Shown here piece after piece: positions 32,418-43,664 of a stretch of 64,000 bases of DNA. The first letter of the stretch is position 1; every line of letters begins with the position of its first letter. The notes beneath the pieces were generated by a model. The model worked only from the letters and a program-made list of their open reading frames with translations, did not search any database and was not told the DNA's origin. This DNA is from Paraphoma chrysanthemicola (lineage: Eukaryota > Ascomycota > Dothideomycetes > Pleosporales > Phaeosphaeriaceae). Where the stretch lies: positions 1,178,001 through 1,242,000 of the forward strand of contig JAGMWG010000001.1 of NCBI GenBank assembly GCA_020744225.1, written 5' to 3'. A program made the translations under genes and the position numbers.

Positions 32418-35231
32418 TCATATCCGCAACACCCAGCACAAAAGCAACACGTCCAGTGCCACCACCGCGCCCGCAATACTTAGTACAGCACCCTGGTGTA
32501 TCCAACCAAGTCGCTCCCGGCGCGTCTTCATACTAATCAGTGCAACCACACACAATAACAGCGTACATATTGTTCCAAACAGCACACCAATATCCACAGC
32601 CCCGCGCTCCTTCTTCCGGGCTGTCATGGTCATGAGGCCCAGAATGACGTCGATGGCGATGGCAGTAGCCAGACACGTCAAGTAGAACCGGAGCTTCGTC
32701 ATTTCAGTCTTGTGTTGGCGGACTTCGAGTTCGGTGAGCAAGGTGCGGCGTTCGTGGAGGACCTCCGCGTCGTGGTACGGGTCGCGCAGGGTGCGGAAGA
32801 GATTGCTGAAGTAGCCTTCGTGAGATGAGCGTCGTTTCGGCGTTGACAGAGTGCCGTAGTTGGTACCGCGGGCGAGTGGTGACTCATCCGCCGAGTCGTC
32901 GTCGCTGGATCCGTCTTCTATTGTTGAGAGTAAGGATTGTGTCTCGGCATTGTCACGCAGACCGAAGAGTTTTCTGCTCTTCTTCACCCAAGCTTCGATA
33001 AGCTCTTGGCCGGGGAACTTGATGGGTGCGTCGGGATCGACATAGATGTAGTAGCCCCCAGATTCATCCTCCTCAGGATTGTCATACTCGTTCCAGTAAC
33101 GCTGCACCTCGGGCTCGCGTTCAGCGGAGGTGATGGGTGGCGGATAGTCAGAATATGGCCTTCTCTTCTTCTTCCGAAATGCTTGCAGAGTTGGTGGGTC
33201 TACATACTCTTGGGCGGAGGTCATCGAGGACTCGCCATTCCGAGATGCATGGGGACTCAATTGCCCGTCGTATGATGTGTTCGACGTCGAAGTCATAGGA
33301 GGCGATGTTTGAGAAGTCGAGCCGGTTGTACTCCCTTTCGCCTTACGACTCCGTCTCTTGACCGGCTCTGGTAGCTTGCGAATGTCTTGCTCTAATAGTG
33401 GTATCTGCGATCGTCAGCCATGAACACCATTAGAGCACCGTAATGGACGTAAGCCTCTAGTGATTGCTTACCCAAAATGGAGAGGTCATGGAGCTAGGTT
33501 TGCAGCATGTCCAAACAGCATGTGCCTCGATAGAGAAGCCGCGAACACGCTCAACCTGATTCAGTTAGTGCTTTGCGCGCCTAAATCAGACAGTAGAACG
33601 TACTAGGTGACTCCTGTCAAGCATTTGAATGAGTGACGTTGCCTGGGCACCTTCACGGCGAACCTCCAGAATCGCATGAGGGAAGTTGGTGGCGTTCGAA
33701 CGTGCCGTCGAAGGCCAGTCGTCACTCTCAAGGTCGTTGCTCATCGAAGCTTTCATATATACGTCCTTGTCGAGAGTTGCCCAGATGCCGCCAGCGGAGT
33801 TGTTGTGCAGGCCGATAAGTCGCGTCCGCTTCGAACCCACACCTGCTATCGGCTTTGCTTCGTGATGCTCAGCGAGCCACTTTCGGACCGCTGTAAGGTC
33901 ACCATGGCTGCTCTCGATCGAGGACACATTCGGCTGCTGCTTGGATGTGGCTCCATTTGTTGCTGATGATGGGCTGCGGAGCAGATCTTGCAAGTATTTG
34001 AGGCTTGTCCTGGCGCTGTGGGTGTGACTTGTTGCTTGCTGTTGGCCCTTGGTGTCAGCGCAGACCACGACTGCAGCATCACCGGACGAGACACAATGAA
34101 CATTGCCGGCAGCCTTGAAAACAATATTGCCTTTGGTTGCTTCGGTCGAGCCTATGGTGCTCGCGTTTTGTTTCATAGCAAAGGCTTCTGGATGGTCCAG
34201 GACGAGCAAGCCGACCTCGTCCTCGTTGGTGAGACATCGTTCGGTGCCTGTTGCTGAAGACTTGCGCCGGCTTGGTGTTGCATGGGCAGATTCGGCGCGC
34301 GATTGAGCTGAGTGGCCAGAAAAGAGGTGCATGTGTTGTAGTAGCAAGACCTGTGCCTCGACGAAATGATCTGGATGAATCCAATATGTCGCTCGGTTGC
34401 CGTGGGTGCCCAGCGGGATAGTAGTCAATGCCAAATCAAAGTCTAGCTCATCGCCGTTCTCCAGCGACCGTGAAATGCGCGCCGCGGCTGACTGAGCATT
34501 TGTAGTCTCAGTGTCAGCCGAAGGTGCTCCGTCATGGTCGAACACTGCGCGCAAGGCACCTAGAACATCGATGTATTGATCCAACAAATAGCCCAAGTCG
34601 AGCTGGAAAAGACTGTCTGGACGGCTAATCACCTGCTCCTTAAACATTGGATAGAGACCCTTATCCTTCGTCCAGCGCTTGTACTTTTTGAGTATCTTGG
34701 TAAAGCCAGTCCGTTGTGCCACTTGGAATCGCGATAACGAACGTATCTCTTCGCCGGTCCTGTTTCTAGTTAGCCATGCGCTGCCACCCGATCCGAGGTC
34801 GTATCATACTTGGCGACGTCTGCGTCAATCTTTGCATATCTCTCCACTACTCTAGCGGGCAAACGCGCGCCTGGCGGACTCGCCCGTTGCTTCAGTCGCA
34901 ATTGTTCCAAACTCTTGCTAATATGGTCGAGCCGCCTCTCGATCTCGCCGCTCTTGCTCCGGATGAAGAGATTGATGCGGTCATGTTGCGCGTGCAGGAC
35001 CTGCAGAAATGTGTCTCGGAATGCGCGCTCGGTGCTTTCGCCTTGGCCGGGTATCGAGACGGCTTTATTGGTGCCGGGCGTCGTTTGGTGCTTGATGAGG
35101 TCTTTGAGATAGTCGTAGTCAATGTTGTCTGTCATTGGTCAGCTCAGTAATCACGACCATGCCTTCATGTGCGACTCACAATGGCCCCATTCTGGTATTG
35201 ACCGCGAACGAAGCGTATCGCCAAACTTCAT
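32418..35231 (-). CDS. VTC5: SPX-domain vacuolar transporter chaperone subunit, Vtc5-like
   Basis: Five exons: 35231-35180, 35128-34810, 34759-33604, 33555-33472, 33404-32418; 865 aa. The SPX domain begins at Met1 (MKFGDTLRSRSIPEWGHY, then NIDYDYLKDLIK) and contains the basic helix FTKILKKYKRWTKD that binds inositol pyrophosphates in this family. The middle region (about 200-560) sits where VTC subunits carry the polyphosphate-polymerase tunnel domain, but the basic catalytic motifs I would expect in Vtc4 are not apparent, which fits Vtc5, a regulatory subunit. The C-terminal 90 residues hold three membrane helices (FYLTCLATAIAIDVILGLM; AVDIGVLFGTICTLLLCVV; VLSIAGAVVALDVLLLCWV), the VTC membrane module. 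Role: stimulating polyphosphate synthesis and import at the vacuole in response to phosphate status. Length is close to yeast Vtc5. Confidence 0.85.
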
Positions 35232-36934
35232 CTGCGGGTTGGATAGGAATGAACGAAGGAGTTTCAATTGCACGGCTGCCAGCTATGATGGTGCTTGTGC
35301 TCGGTTGCACGGCAAGCGACGGAACTGTGCAGATGTCAGATAACGGGCCATGGCGCGTCTCATAACAATTGCGTGTTGAGCGCAATGGTCGCTTGCAGTC
35401 GGTGATTGCATGGGCGGTCGATAGCCTAGCCGGGACAATCAATTGGGCAGCGGAGTACTGACCGAGCAGTCGCAATTGGCAATGGGCGATAAGGATAATG
35501 CGTGCTGAGGATGCTGGTGCTAGCCAAGAGGCTCTGGGAATGTGACGTACAGTGGTAGGGCCGAATCCGCTTTGGTTGCGGAGAGACGATGCAAGCGACG
35601 GAAGAGAGCGCGGAGAAGGAGCGACACGCTGAGGCAGGCACCGGTATATAGCCGTAGTGAATTGGAGCTACAGTGACCAAGGCCTCGCGGCGGAAATGAC
35701 ATCGACCAGCCATATCGATGAGGTTTCGGGCGCGGCCAAGTTCACGCTACAGGAGATCCTGCTTCCGCCCTGGTCCTTGCCGCGGCCGACTCAGCCCACA
35801 AGCCCACAAAGATAGCCGGCGCGGTGCGCTAGTGCTCAACGCTCAGAACGCTCGTCGTGGGCACGTTGCGAGCGCGTGCTGCCAGCCGCCGCTGCTATTG
35901 CTTCACCCATCCCGGCGCGGCATGCTGACAGGAATGAATGCCTCTAGCTGAGCGAACCTGACATCTCTCCACTACCAATGCGTCGTCAGCAGCTACAGCG
36001 ATGACTCTCCATGTCTGCATTCGCCGCCCCACAGTACAGTGCTGCAACGATGCGGACGTGCAGCCTTGCCCGCCGTGGGTGTCGTCCCAATGCAGCAACA
36101 GAGCACGCTTCCGGCTATACGAGCCTCTGCTATACCCCTGCCAGCTTGCTTCGGCCTTGAGTCGTCGTTCCAGAACGTCGGTAGCTGCATGCCAACGCCA
36201 GGAATTTGCCGAAACCACGTCCACTTCAGAAGAGCACTATGTTTGCAACCAAATTTGTGTGAACATGTTAGACAACCTGTCACGCCCGTAACGAGCATCT
36301 GTTAATGCGGCAACTCCACTTCGCCAATTCACCCAGAGGCAGGGTCCCTCGGTTCGGATGGCATCAAAGTGGGCCCATGTGGTGAGTAGCTCCACAAGGC
36401 CGCGGGCCTGGGGCTGCCGTCCTGAGTTGCCATGTTACATGGTGCAGATCGAAATTGAGTCATGTGGGATGTGTGCATTCAACTGTCTGCAAAATTTGGA
36501 AGAATCCCACGCTGGTGGCGACTTTGACCAATGGCCATGTGCAATCATGATGCTGAAATCTGCAGGCGGCTGCGTGAAGCAGAGAAAAGCTTTTCTGAAG
36601 GATCGATATGCATGGCCGGGGCAGCGGGCCAGCACTGCGTTTGCATGAGATTGATCTAGCTGCGGTAGTGACGCGAGTAGCCATACTGATTGGACGCAGC
36701 GGTTTTCACTTTGGCAGGTGTTTGACGCGTCTCGCAGCAAAGGAATAGAACTTGCAGATTAGGCATTGGTGCAATAATGCAACATGGGAGGCGCCGACAT
36801 GTGGATCTCATCGATCGTGTGTACCATTATCGCCGCGGACAACGCCAAAGTAAACTAGAATACACACGTAGATCGAGACGCCGGCGCATGGCTTGAAAAA
36901 TTGCCTGAACCACCCAATTTTAATCGAAGACACA
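35232..36934. other. Intergenic, about 1.7 kb, no confident gene
   Basis: Between the Vtc5-like start (minus) and the ILV6 3' end (minus). Contains the Vtc5 promoter; a TATATA string at 35645-35650 is too far for a typical core promoter. The short ORFs show no domain. Confidence 0.45.
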
Positions 36935-37947
36935 CTAGCCCGGAGGAAGCAAGCTGCTGTCGACGATGTCCTCCGCTTCTTTCGCCTCAAGCTCCTCTGA
37001 GCCGTGAAGTGGTGAGCGTGGCAGAGCCATAAGGCCTGTTTCCCGTTAGCATCAAACCGAACGACATGGGTTCAGCACTGACCTGTCCGTGCCGACTCAA
37101 GGATGCCAAACGGCGCAATCAGCTTCATAAACGAATCGATCCTAGTCGACTTCGCTGACACCTCGACAATGCAATTGTTCGTGCTGATGTCCAGCACTTT
37201 CCCTCCGAATTGGTGAGTCATGAATGTGATAGCTCGCAGATGTTCGTGCTTGTGACGCAGCGCCTGGCTGACGGCCAGATTCGACGGATGGAAGTCCCTT
37301 CTCAGCGAATCGCGGGCAGCCTCATGAGCAAATTCGTCACGATCCGACTCGGACAGCTCCTCTTCGGCTTCTGGCATTTGCGCCATCTCGCGATGGTGTG
37401 AGAGCAGCTCCTCGAAGTACTCGGGACCAAGAATAGAGATCTTGGCCAGGAGTAATTCGCGCTGCACGAGAGGCGACTGTGTGTAGTCCAGTACCGCCCA
37501 GACAGGCACCAGGTCCTCGAGCTGGCGGCGTGCCTGCTCTACCACTCCATCTTGCCCTTGCAGGACAATTGTCATCCGCGACAAATCGTCCACCTCGGTA
37601 TTGCAGACCACCAAGCTGTCAATGTTGAACCCGCGGGCAGCCAAAATTCCAGAGACGCGAGACAGCACACCAGGTTCGTTTTGCACCAAGCAATTGAGGA
37701 TATGGCGTTTTGGTGGGCTCTGGGAAGGGAGGGGAGTTTCATAGAGAATGTTGCTGACGGCTGCTGGTGCAGACCACGCAGGAGGACGGTCCTCAGTGGG
37801 CAGCGGTGCGATGCGGCGGTGAAGGGCCTTGTAGGCAAGGGCCTGGGTGGAGGAGGAGCTCGAGGCTCTCTGCTGCAAACGAACAGCACCTGTGCATGGC
37901 CGGTTTAGTAAGCTGCGCAGGGGCAGAATTGCTCGTCGAGATGCCAT
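36935..37947 (-). CDS. ILV6: Acetolactate synthase regulatory subunit, mitochondrial
   Basis: Two exons, 37947-37083 and 37035-36935; 321 aa, the usual fungal length. The regulatory subunit of acetohydroxyacid synthase binds the Ilv2 catalytic subunit in mitochondria, activates it and confers valine feedback inhibition in branched-chain amino-acid synthesis. A basic, Ser-rich presequence covers the first 40 residues or so. The ACT domain starts near residue 80 (HILNCLVQNEPGVLSRVSGI, then LAARGFNIDSL). The C-terminal ALS small-subunit domain is at about 240-300 (FMTHQFGGKVLDIS, LIAPFGILESARTG). Exon 2 supplies the last 34 codons (LMALPRSPLHG … LLPPG). A TGACTC half-site lies about 120 nt upstream (38066-38071). 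Divergent from the KH protein gene with 276 nt between start codons. Confidence 0.95.
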
Positions 37948-38065
37948 GGTGATACTGGCGACCTCTCGAGAGGCAATTGAGACTTCTTAAGAGATTCGTG
38001 CGGTGATGGAGCTGGCGGTGACGGAGACGAGAGAAGTTCCCCGGATTGTGAATGCACAAATTCCG

Positions 38066-38071
38066 GAGTCA
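38066..38071 (-). promoter_or_regulatory. TGACTC motif upstream of ILV6 (possible Gcn4/CpcA site)
   Basis: On the minus strand this reads GGTGACTCCGG, 119-124 nt upstream of the ILV6 ATG. The consensus for the amino-acid-starvation factor Gcn4/CPC1/CpcA is TGACTCA, so one base differs. The OTC promoter carries nearly the same string. It lies in a divergent promoter, so the target is not certain. Confidence 0.3.
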
Positions 38072-38223
38072 CCTCACTGGCTGCGAAGTCGGCGGCCCAC
38101 AAAAGGCAACACCAGCCGAGGCCTTGGCGAACTACTTCGTCTCAGCCTAGGCACTCGCCAAATCTTTGAGCGCCTGACAACCGCAACTGCAACACGTCCA
38201 CTCTGCTATCAACCACGTGCAAC

Positions 38224-40161
38224 ATGTCTGAAGAACGCCGTCCACGCTCACGCTTCGATAGCGATGACGCAGATCGCCCTGTCCGCTCGCGCTTCGACAC
38301 GGATCGCCGCTCGCGCTCGCCGTCGCGGCGCGAATCAGAATCGCATCGCGCGCGCAGCCCAGTAGCCCGTGAAGCGTCAGACAGCCCTGCGACAACCGGC
38401 ATCAAGAACAAGGCGGCGGCAGCTGCGGCTGCGGCGGCTGCGAGGATCAACGCACAGATCGCCGCGAAGAAGGGCATCCAGCATGTGGATGTGCCGCCGA
38501 TTCGCGCTGTGGGTGCCGCCCATTCTCCGCTCCGACACAAATCGCTGACGTTTCTCCAGGTGCCGAACTCTCCAGTCGTCAAGTCGCCTCCTGACGGACA
38601 GGGCGTCTCCGGCGAGACGTACCAACAGGATGGAGACTACATCAAGGACATCGAGATCAATGACTTGCGAAATCGCTATACACTGACCAAAGGAGCCGTA
38701 CAAAAAAGGGTAAATAACTTTTGTCTGCCACTGATTCTCCAGGATCATGCCTTCTTTCCAGTCGTTGCACTGTTCTGTGCAACTTTGCAAGGCTGGAAGC
38801 TGGCTCGCTGTTTGCAATCTCTCCTTGTGGGAGCAGAGCTTACTTGATCTTCTAGCCACCCCAACCGTCTATCAAATGCTGACCTTATGTGACATCTAGA
38901 TCAAAGACGAGACTGGTGCTGGTACGCAACCCCGAATACATGATTAACCATTTAGAACCCTGCTTATACGTTCCAAGATGTCACGACTCGCGGAGAGTAC
39001 TACCCTGACAAGAACATGGCCACAGCTGCTGTGAGTGCACTCTTGACGCTTCATAGGACAACCGCTGATTCTGCAACAGAGCCCTCCACTTTATCTCCGC
39101 GTTACCAGCACCTCTAAGGAAGGTCTGGACGCAGCCACCAAGATGATTGAAGATATGATGAAAGAAGATCTCCCCAACCTGGTAGATGAGCGTCGCTTCC
39201 GTCGTCGTGAGCCAGAGAACTTTGAGCGTGACGAGTTTGGTCGAGTATGTATTGGCTATTCAGCCTCAACCACAGCGCTAACCGCCCACAGCGAAAATGG
39301 CCAGAAGAGAAGATCTCTGTTGGTCTCGAGCCCATCAGCGGCTTCAACCTGCGTGCACAAGTCGTCGGCCGTGGTGGTGATAACGTCAAGTATATTCAAC
39401 AAGAGACCAGCTGTAAAGTTCAGATCAAGGGCCGCGGCTCTGGCTTTATGGAGCCGCAGAGCGGCCAGGAGAGCGAGGAGCCCATGTATCTCCACATTGC
39501 AGGACCTCGCCCCGAAGGTGTTGCCCGCGCAAAGGAACTCTGTGACGAACTTCTCGAGAAGGTAAAGGCAGACTACCAAGCATTCAAGGACCGACCACCG
39601 CCAAGCCGCAACTACGGCGAGCGCGATAGCTACTCGAATGGCCGACCAGGCTACGGCGACCGAGGCGACCGTGGAGACCGAGACCGAAGCCAGAGCTATG
39701 GATATGGCGCAGGTCAAGGTGGCTACGGTGGCGGATATGGAGCCTCTAATGACGCTAGATCTCCTGTTGCAGCCACCGCTGTTGACCCGAACGCCGCAGC
39801 TGTCGACTACAACGCTCAGTATGCTCAGTGGGCTGCTTACTATGCTCAGAACCCATCCGAAGATCCATATGCCGCGTATGGCGGCTTTGCCGCCGTCATG
39901 GCTCAGTACTCACAGCCAGGATATGGTCAGTACTACGGTCAGCAAGCTTATGGTCAGACGCAGTCTCCCGCACCAGGCGCAGGAGCCGGAGCTCCTCCGC
40001 CACCACCACCCTCAGACTCTGCTGGATATGGAGCGCCGCCACCACCACCGCCGCCTCCCGCTGCATCGCCTCCGGGCGGCTATAGCGCGGTATGTTCCGC
40101 TATCTCGATTCTCACAACAACAGCTAATGTAATGTAGGTGCCTCCTCCACCCGGTTTGTAA
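38224..40161 (+). CDS. KH-domain RNA-binding protein, KHDC4/BLOM7-like splicing factor
   Basis: Seven exons: 38224-38508, 38560-38709, 38900-38921, 38978-39030, 39080-39244, 39292-40089, 40138-40161; 498 aa. The N terminus is RS/RD-rich (RSRFDTDRRSRSPSRRESES), with a poly-Ala stretch. A first KH-like module spans about 110-200 (DLRNRYTLTKGAVQK, then IKDETGADVTTRGEYYPDKN). A second KH has a recognisable GxxG loop (VVGRGGDNVKYIQQETSCKV) and a KGRGSGF segment typical of KHDC4. The C terminus is Gly/Tyr/Gln- and Pro-rich with NYNAQYAQWAAYY-like repeats and proline runs. Human KHDC4 is a U5-associated splicing cofactor; the fungal role is inferred. The 51-nt first intron (38509-38559) has no stop and keeps the frame, so both isoforms are possible. 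The last exon encodes only VPPPPGL and its end is less certain. Confidence 0.85.
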
Positions 40162-40597
40162 GTGCCGTTCAAACGACTATGATTGAGCACTCACGACAGG
40201 TCTCACCAACCTTGACGACGGCGGATCTTTTTGCGATTTGTGCCACTGCCTAGCCGTTTCTTCGCTTGCGCTCAGCTTTACAGTAGGCTTTGTGCCACAG
40301 CTGACAGCCCAGGATGCACCCTCTACTTTCTGGCGCCTTTTTCCTGGACATATAGCCTTATACTAGGATACCAATGCATTTCATAATGGACAAGTCAACC
40401 TGATTGTGGATGGATAAAGCGTGAAACAAATGAAAATGAATTGATAATGCGACGCGGCATGTCTAGACTTCAAGACAACAATGCCCAACCCTAACGCCAT
40501 GTCCGCCCATCTGTATCCAAACATGTGAAACCCCTCCTCCCATCCTGTGTTATACACTATATACACTCCATTCTACCCGATCCCTTGTTCGACCATC
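40162..40597. other. Convergent intergenic region, about 0.4 kb
   Basis: 3' regions of the KH gene (plus) and the DUF3712 gene (minus). Nothing else is supported. Confidence 0.5.
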
Positions 40598-43308
40598 TCA
40601 CAACCTAACATTTGCACCAATCTTTCCGCCCTTGAACCATATCCTCTCATTCCACTCCCCAATCCTGACGCCCACATGTGCGAACGCCGTCAACTTCAGC
40701 TTCCCGCCCAATGCTTTCCGAATCGCCTCGTAGCCAATGCCGCCAAAGCTCCAATCCACGGGTATGCGAGGACTCTCGCTGATGCCCGGCGGTACAGCAA
40801 AGGGCAAATCGTACAGAATGACGCCCGCCGGGTGTTCCTCGTAGTATGCTGTAGCGTTCATGTGTGTGATGAACAAGGTCGTATGGGTGAAAGGCGAGTT
40901 GAGCGTGAAGGTTGCGGTTGAGGATATGAGATGCATGGTTGCGCCTTTGATGAAATGTTCTCGGCCATCGTCTTCGTCGTCGTCATCGCCGTCGCCGTTG
41001 TCTGGTTCCTTGGGGTGGGAGAGATGAGGAGCAGGGAGGGTGATGGGGTATTTGGACATTAAGTGGCTGAGACCGGGTTGCGCGGGGATGGTACCGTTGT
41101 GAGCTTGTAGGGTCACGGAGGTATTGAAACCGGATATGTACTGGGACAGCATTTCAGCGCCGACGGCCTTGCCTTTGGCACCGCTGTTAGTGTATGGGTC
41201 CCATAGAGCAGTGGCGATAAGGTTGGTGTTGTTCCCAGGCTTGATGTGCATGTCGTTGATCAGGGCTTGGCCGAGGACAGTGCCATTGACGAGGATATTG
41301 ATGCTGAAGAAGGGCACTGTTGCGGAATAGTTTGTCGGATTGGTCATGTTCACATGAATTTGCAGAGTCATGGATGTCGGTGTCGTCTTGACGATGGAGA
41401 GATTGCCGACTGCGACGTTTAATGCCTCGAATCGTGATTTGGGGTCGCTGCCACCTCCATTGTCGCTCCCATTGTGGATCGCTGAACGCCAGAGGTTAGC
41501 AATTGCAGATGCGATGGCTGACTGGATCACGAACTGGATTACGAACGTTTGACTGGTACGGATCCCTTGGCGGGGATGCCACGAATGGCGAACTTGCCCA
41601 TGGGTGTGTTCACACCGACGCTGACCAAAGCCTTCATATCCAGCATAACGGACTTGCCGCCGAAGATGAGTGCCTGTACTACTTCACTGAAAAGGTCGTC
41701 ATCGAGAATCTCAATTGGCGCGTCCTTGATCTCGGATTGAACTAGCAGTGAAGGGCCTTCCTTGCCGTGGGCATCGATCCGCGTTGAGTTCGCCTTTTGC
41801 CATTTGCTCATGTCCATCTTTCCGAGCTTCTTGTTCTTGTAGTAGATGTCCGCATCGGCCTTGACCTGATTAACGTCGAGAGGAAAGTTCATCTCGTTCG
41901 GCAGTCCGACGTCAACGTTGATGACAGCGGAGATCTTGGGCGATGCTGCTGGCGTTCCTGGCTCCGCCCACGGATCTGGAAGAGAGAAGTGCATGTCGGC
42001 CATGGAGAAGTTCTTTATGAGATTGCCCATGTCGCGGCCAGCGAAGGGCACAGGGACGGTGATGTCCTTGAGGAGGTCGCGCGCCCAGTCCGGAGTGTTG
42101 GGATCAGGGAACTTGCAGCAACTGATGTAGATGGTTGCTTCGTCACCCTTCATGTAGTCGCCGATGAAGGCGTCGAGGGGAGACTTGGCCGAGTTGGGGC
42201 ACATCTCAGTCAGAGAGTCTGATAGATGGGCGACGTTTCCTTGGACATTGACCTCAAGATCGGTTTTGGGCTTGACCTCAATTTGCGAAGTTTCGGCTGT
42301 ACCCACAAAGATCTGCTTGTCCGACGAGCAGCCATCGATGGATACGTCCACCGCGACTGCGGGTAAGGTGATTTGGACTGGGAACTCGTTTGTCACGACC
42401 ACAGAGGCATCGGCGGCCATGCCCTTGCGCCCATTCTTGGCCTCGTGGATGTTGAGTTTCGTGATGTTGTAGTGTGGGAGCGTCGGAATATCGCCACCCT
42501 TGAAGACCATGGACTGTTCAACAACCTGCTTGCCAATGGTGATCAGACCAGACTTCAATGGGACCTCTGCCTTCCCCTTGACTCTTATCTGACCCAGCCT
42601 GCCATCGATCCAGTCGTTGGCGATGTTTCGAATGCCGTCGGGCGATCCTGGCTGCACGCTCGTGATGAAGGAAATGTGTGTTGTGTGTCCATTTCGGATG
42701 TTGACCTTGATGCTCGGGATGGAGGCCGTGCCGACCAATACATTCCCGTACTCAGGCAGGTAGACGTGGGCGTCAAAAGGCCCGGTCTCGGCTTCTCTCG
42801 CGATCCAGGTCCCGAAGCGGCCCAGATTGCGCACGCTCGACTTCTTCACTTTTGATGCATCCATTCTGAAATCTCCTTCTACGTGCACCTTTGCGCCTTG
42901 GTCGACCAGGCCGTCTAGGGACAACTTGGTGGGCTTGAAGTCGGCTGCCTGCATGGCGTACTCCTCGATGCCCTCCGTCGCCAGGAACCCGAACATGATT
43001 CCCAGGATAACAAGACATAATATGACAAGCGCCAGTATGCTGGGCCACCTCTTCTTCCACAATGGTGTTTTGCCACTGTTATCGGAGCCGCTGAGTGATC
43101 TCAGCAGCGACGTCGTCGCTGGCGTCCGCGTGCCCTCCTCCTCTTGCCCATCGTCGCTTCTGTCCTCTCGCGCAAGTAGCGGTGTCTGTTCTGTGGTTCT
43201 GCTCGACTGGTTCGACCGCGCAGATGGCGAGGAGCGGGCCGACTTCTGTGAGGCTGGTCGCGAGCTAGGCGTCCGGGTGGAGGCCCACTGCGCTTCGGGT
43301 GACTCCAT
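40598..43308 (-). CDS. DUF3712 membrane protein, possibly vacuolar Tag1-like
   Basis: Two exons, 43308-41547 and 41481-40598; 881 aa. The N terminus (about 1-90) is Ser/Arg-rich and cytosolic in style, followed by one membrane helix near 95-115 (WPSILALVILCLVILGIMFGFL). The rest is predicted lumenal: beta-rich repeats of the late-embryogenesis/DUF3712 kind with many N-glycosylation sequons in exon 2 (NMTNPTNYSATVPF, NVTVLxx-type NGT and NTS sites). Such proteins in fungi include the vacuolar Tag1 protein, which in yeast signals termination of autophagy; this link is from memory and tentative. An acidic loop rich in Asp (DNGDGDDDDEDDGRE) interrupts the last domain. The intron donor is GTTCGT, weaker than average, chosen because it alone keeps the frame with a strong GCTAAC branch. 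Divergent from the OTC gene by 356 nt. Confidence 0.8.
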
Positions 43309-43586
43309 GCTGAGGAGATGAAAGGGGGGAGAGCAACCAGGCTCTCGGAGGCGCGTGCGATGCGGAGGGTGAAGGCGGAGATGTTGTTGTTGAGGGAGGT
43401 GGGCAGATGCAGGATGCGCGTACCTTGTTCAAGTGCTGACTTCGTCATCACCCTGCTCAGCCCCGGCTGGGCGAGCCGCTTCCTTATCCGCCGCGCTAAC
43501 GCACGTTCTTTCCCCACCAAGACGCGCATCAGGTGCGGGCGGTCAAACCAAAAGTCAAAAGTTCTGCCGTGTGACGATAAGGTTGG

Positions 43587-43592
43587 TGACTC
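43587..43592 (+). promoter_or_regulatory. TGACTC motif upstream of OTC (possible Gcn4/CpcA site)
   Basis: Reads GGTGACTCCGA, 73-78 nt upstream of the OTC ATG, nearly identical to the string upstream of ILV6. One base from the TGACTCA consensus of the cross-pathway control factor. OTC is a classic target of that control in fungi. Confidence 0.35.
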
Positions 43593-43664
43593 CGAAGTGC
43601 GGTGACTGGTGCTCAAAAAGGCTTCAATTGCACAGAGAAGCCACCCGACTATCATTGAAGCATC

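Noticed and set aside
41797..43321. Long ORFs on the plus strand opposite the DUF3712 gene
   Set aside because: Antisense shadows of a well-supported coding region.
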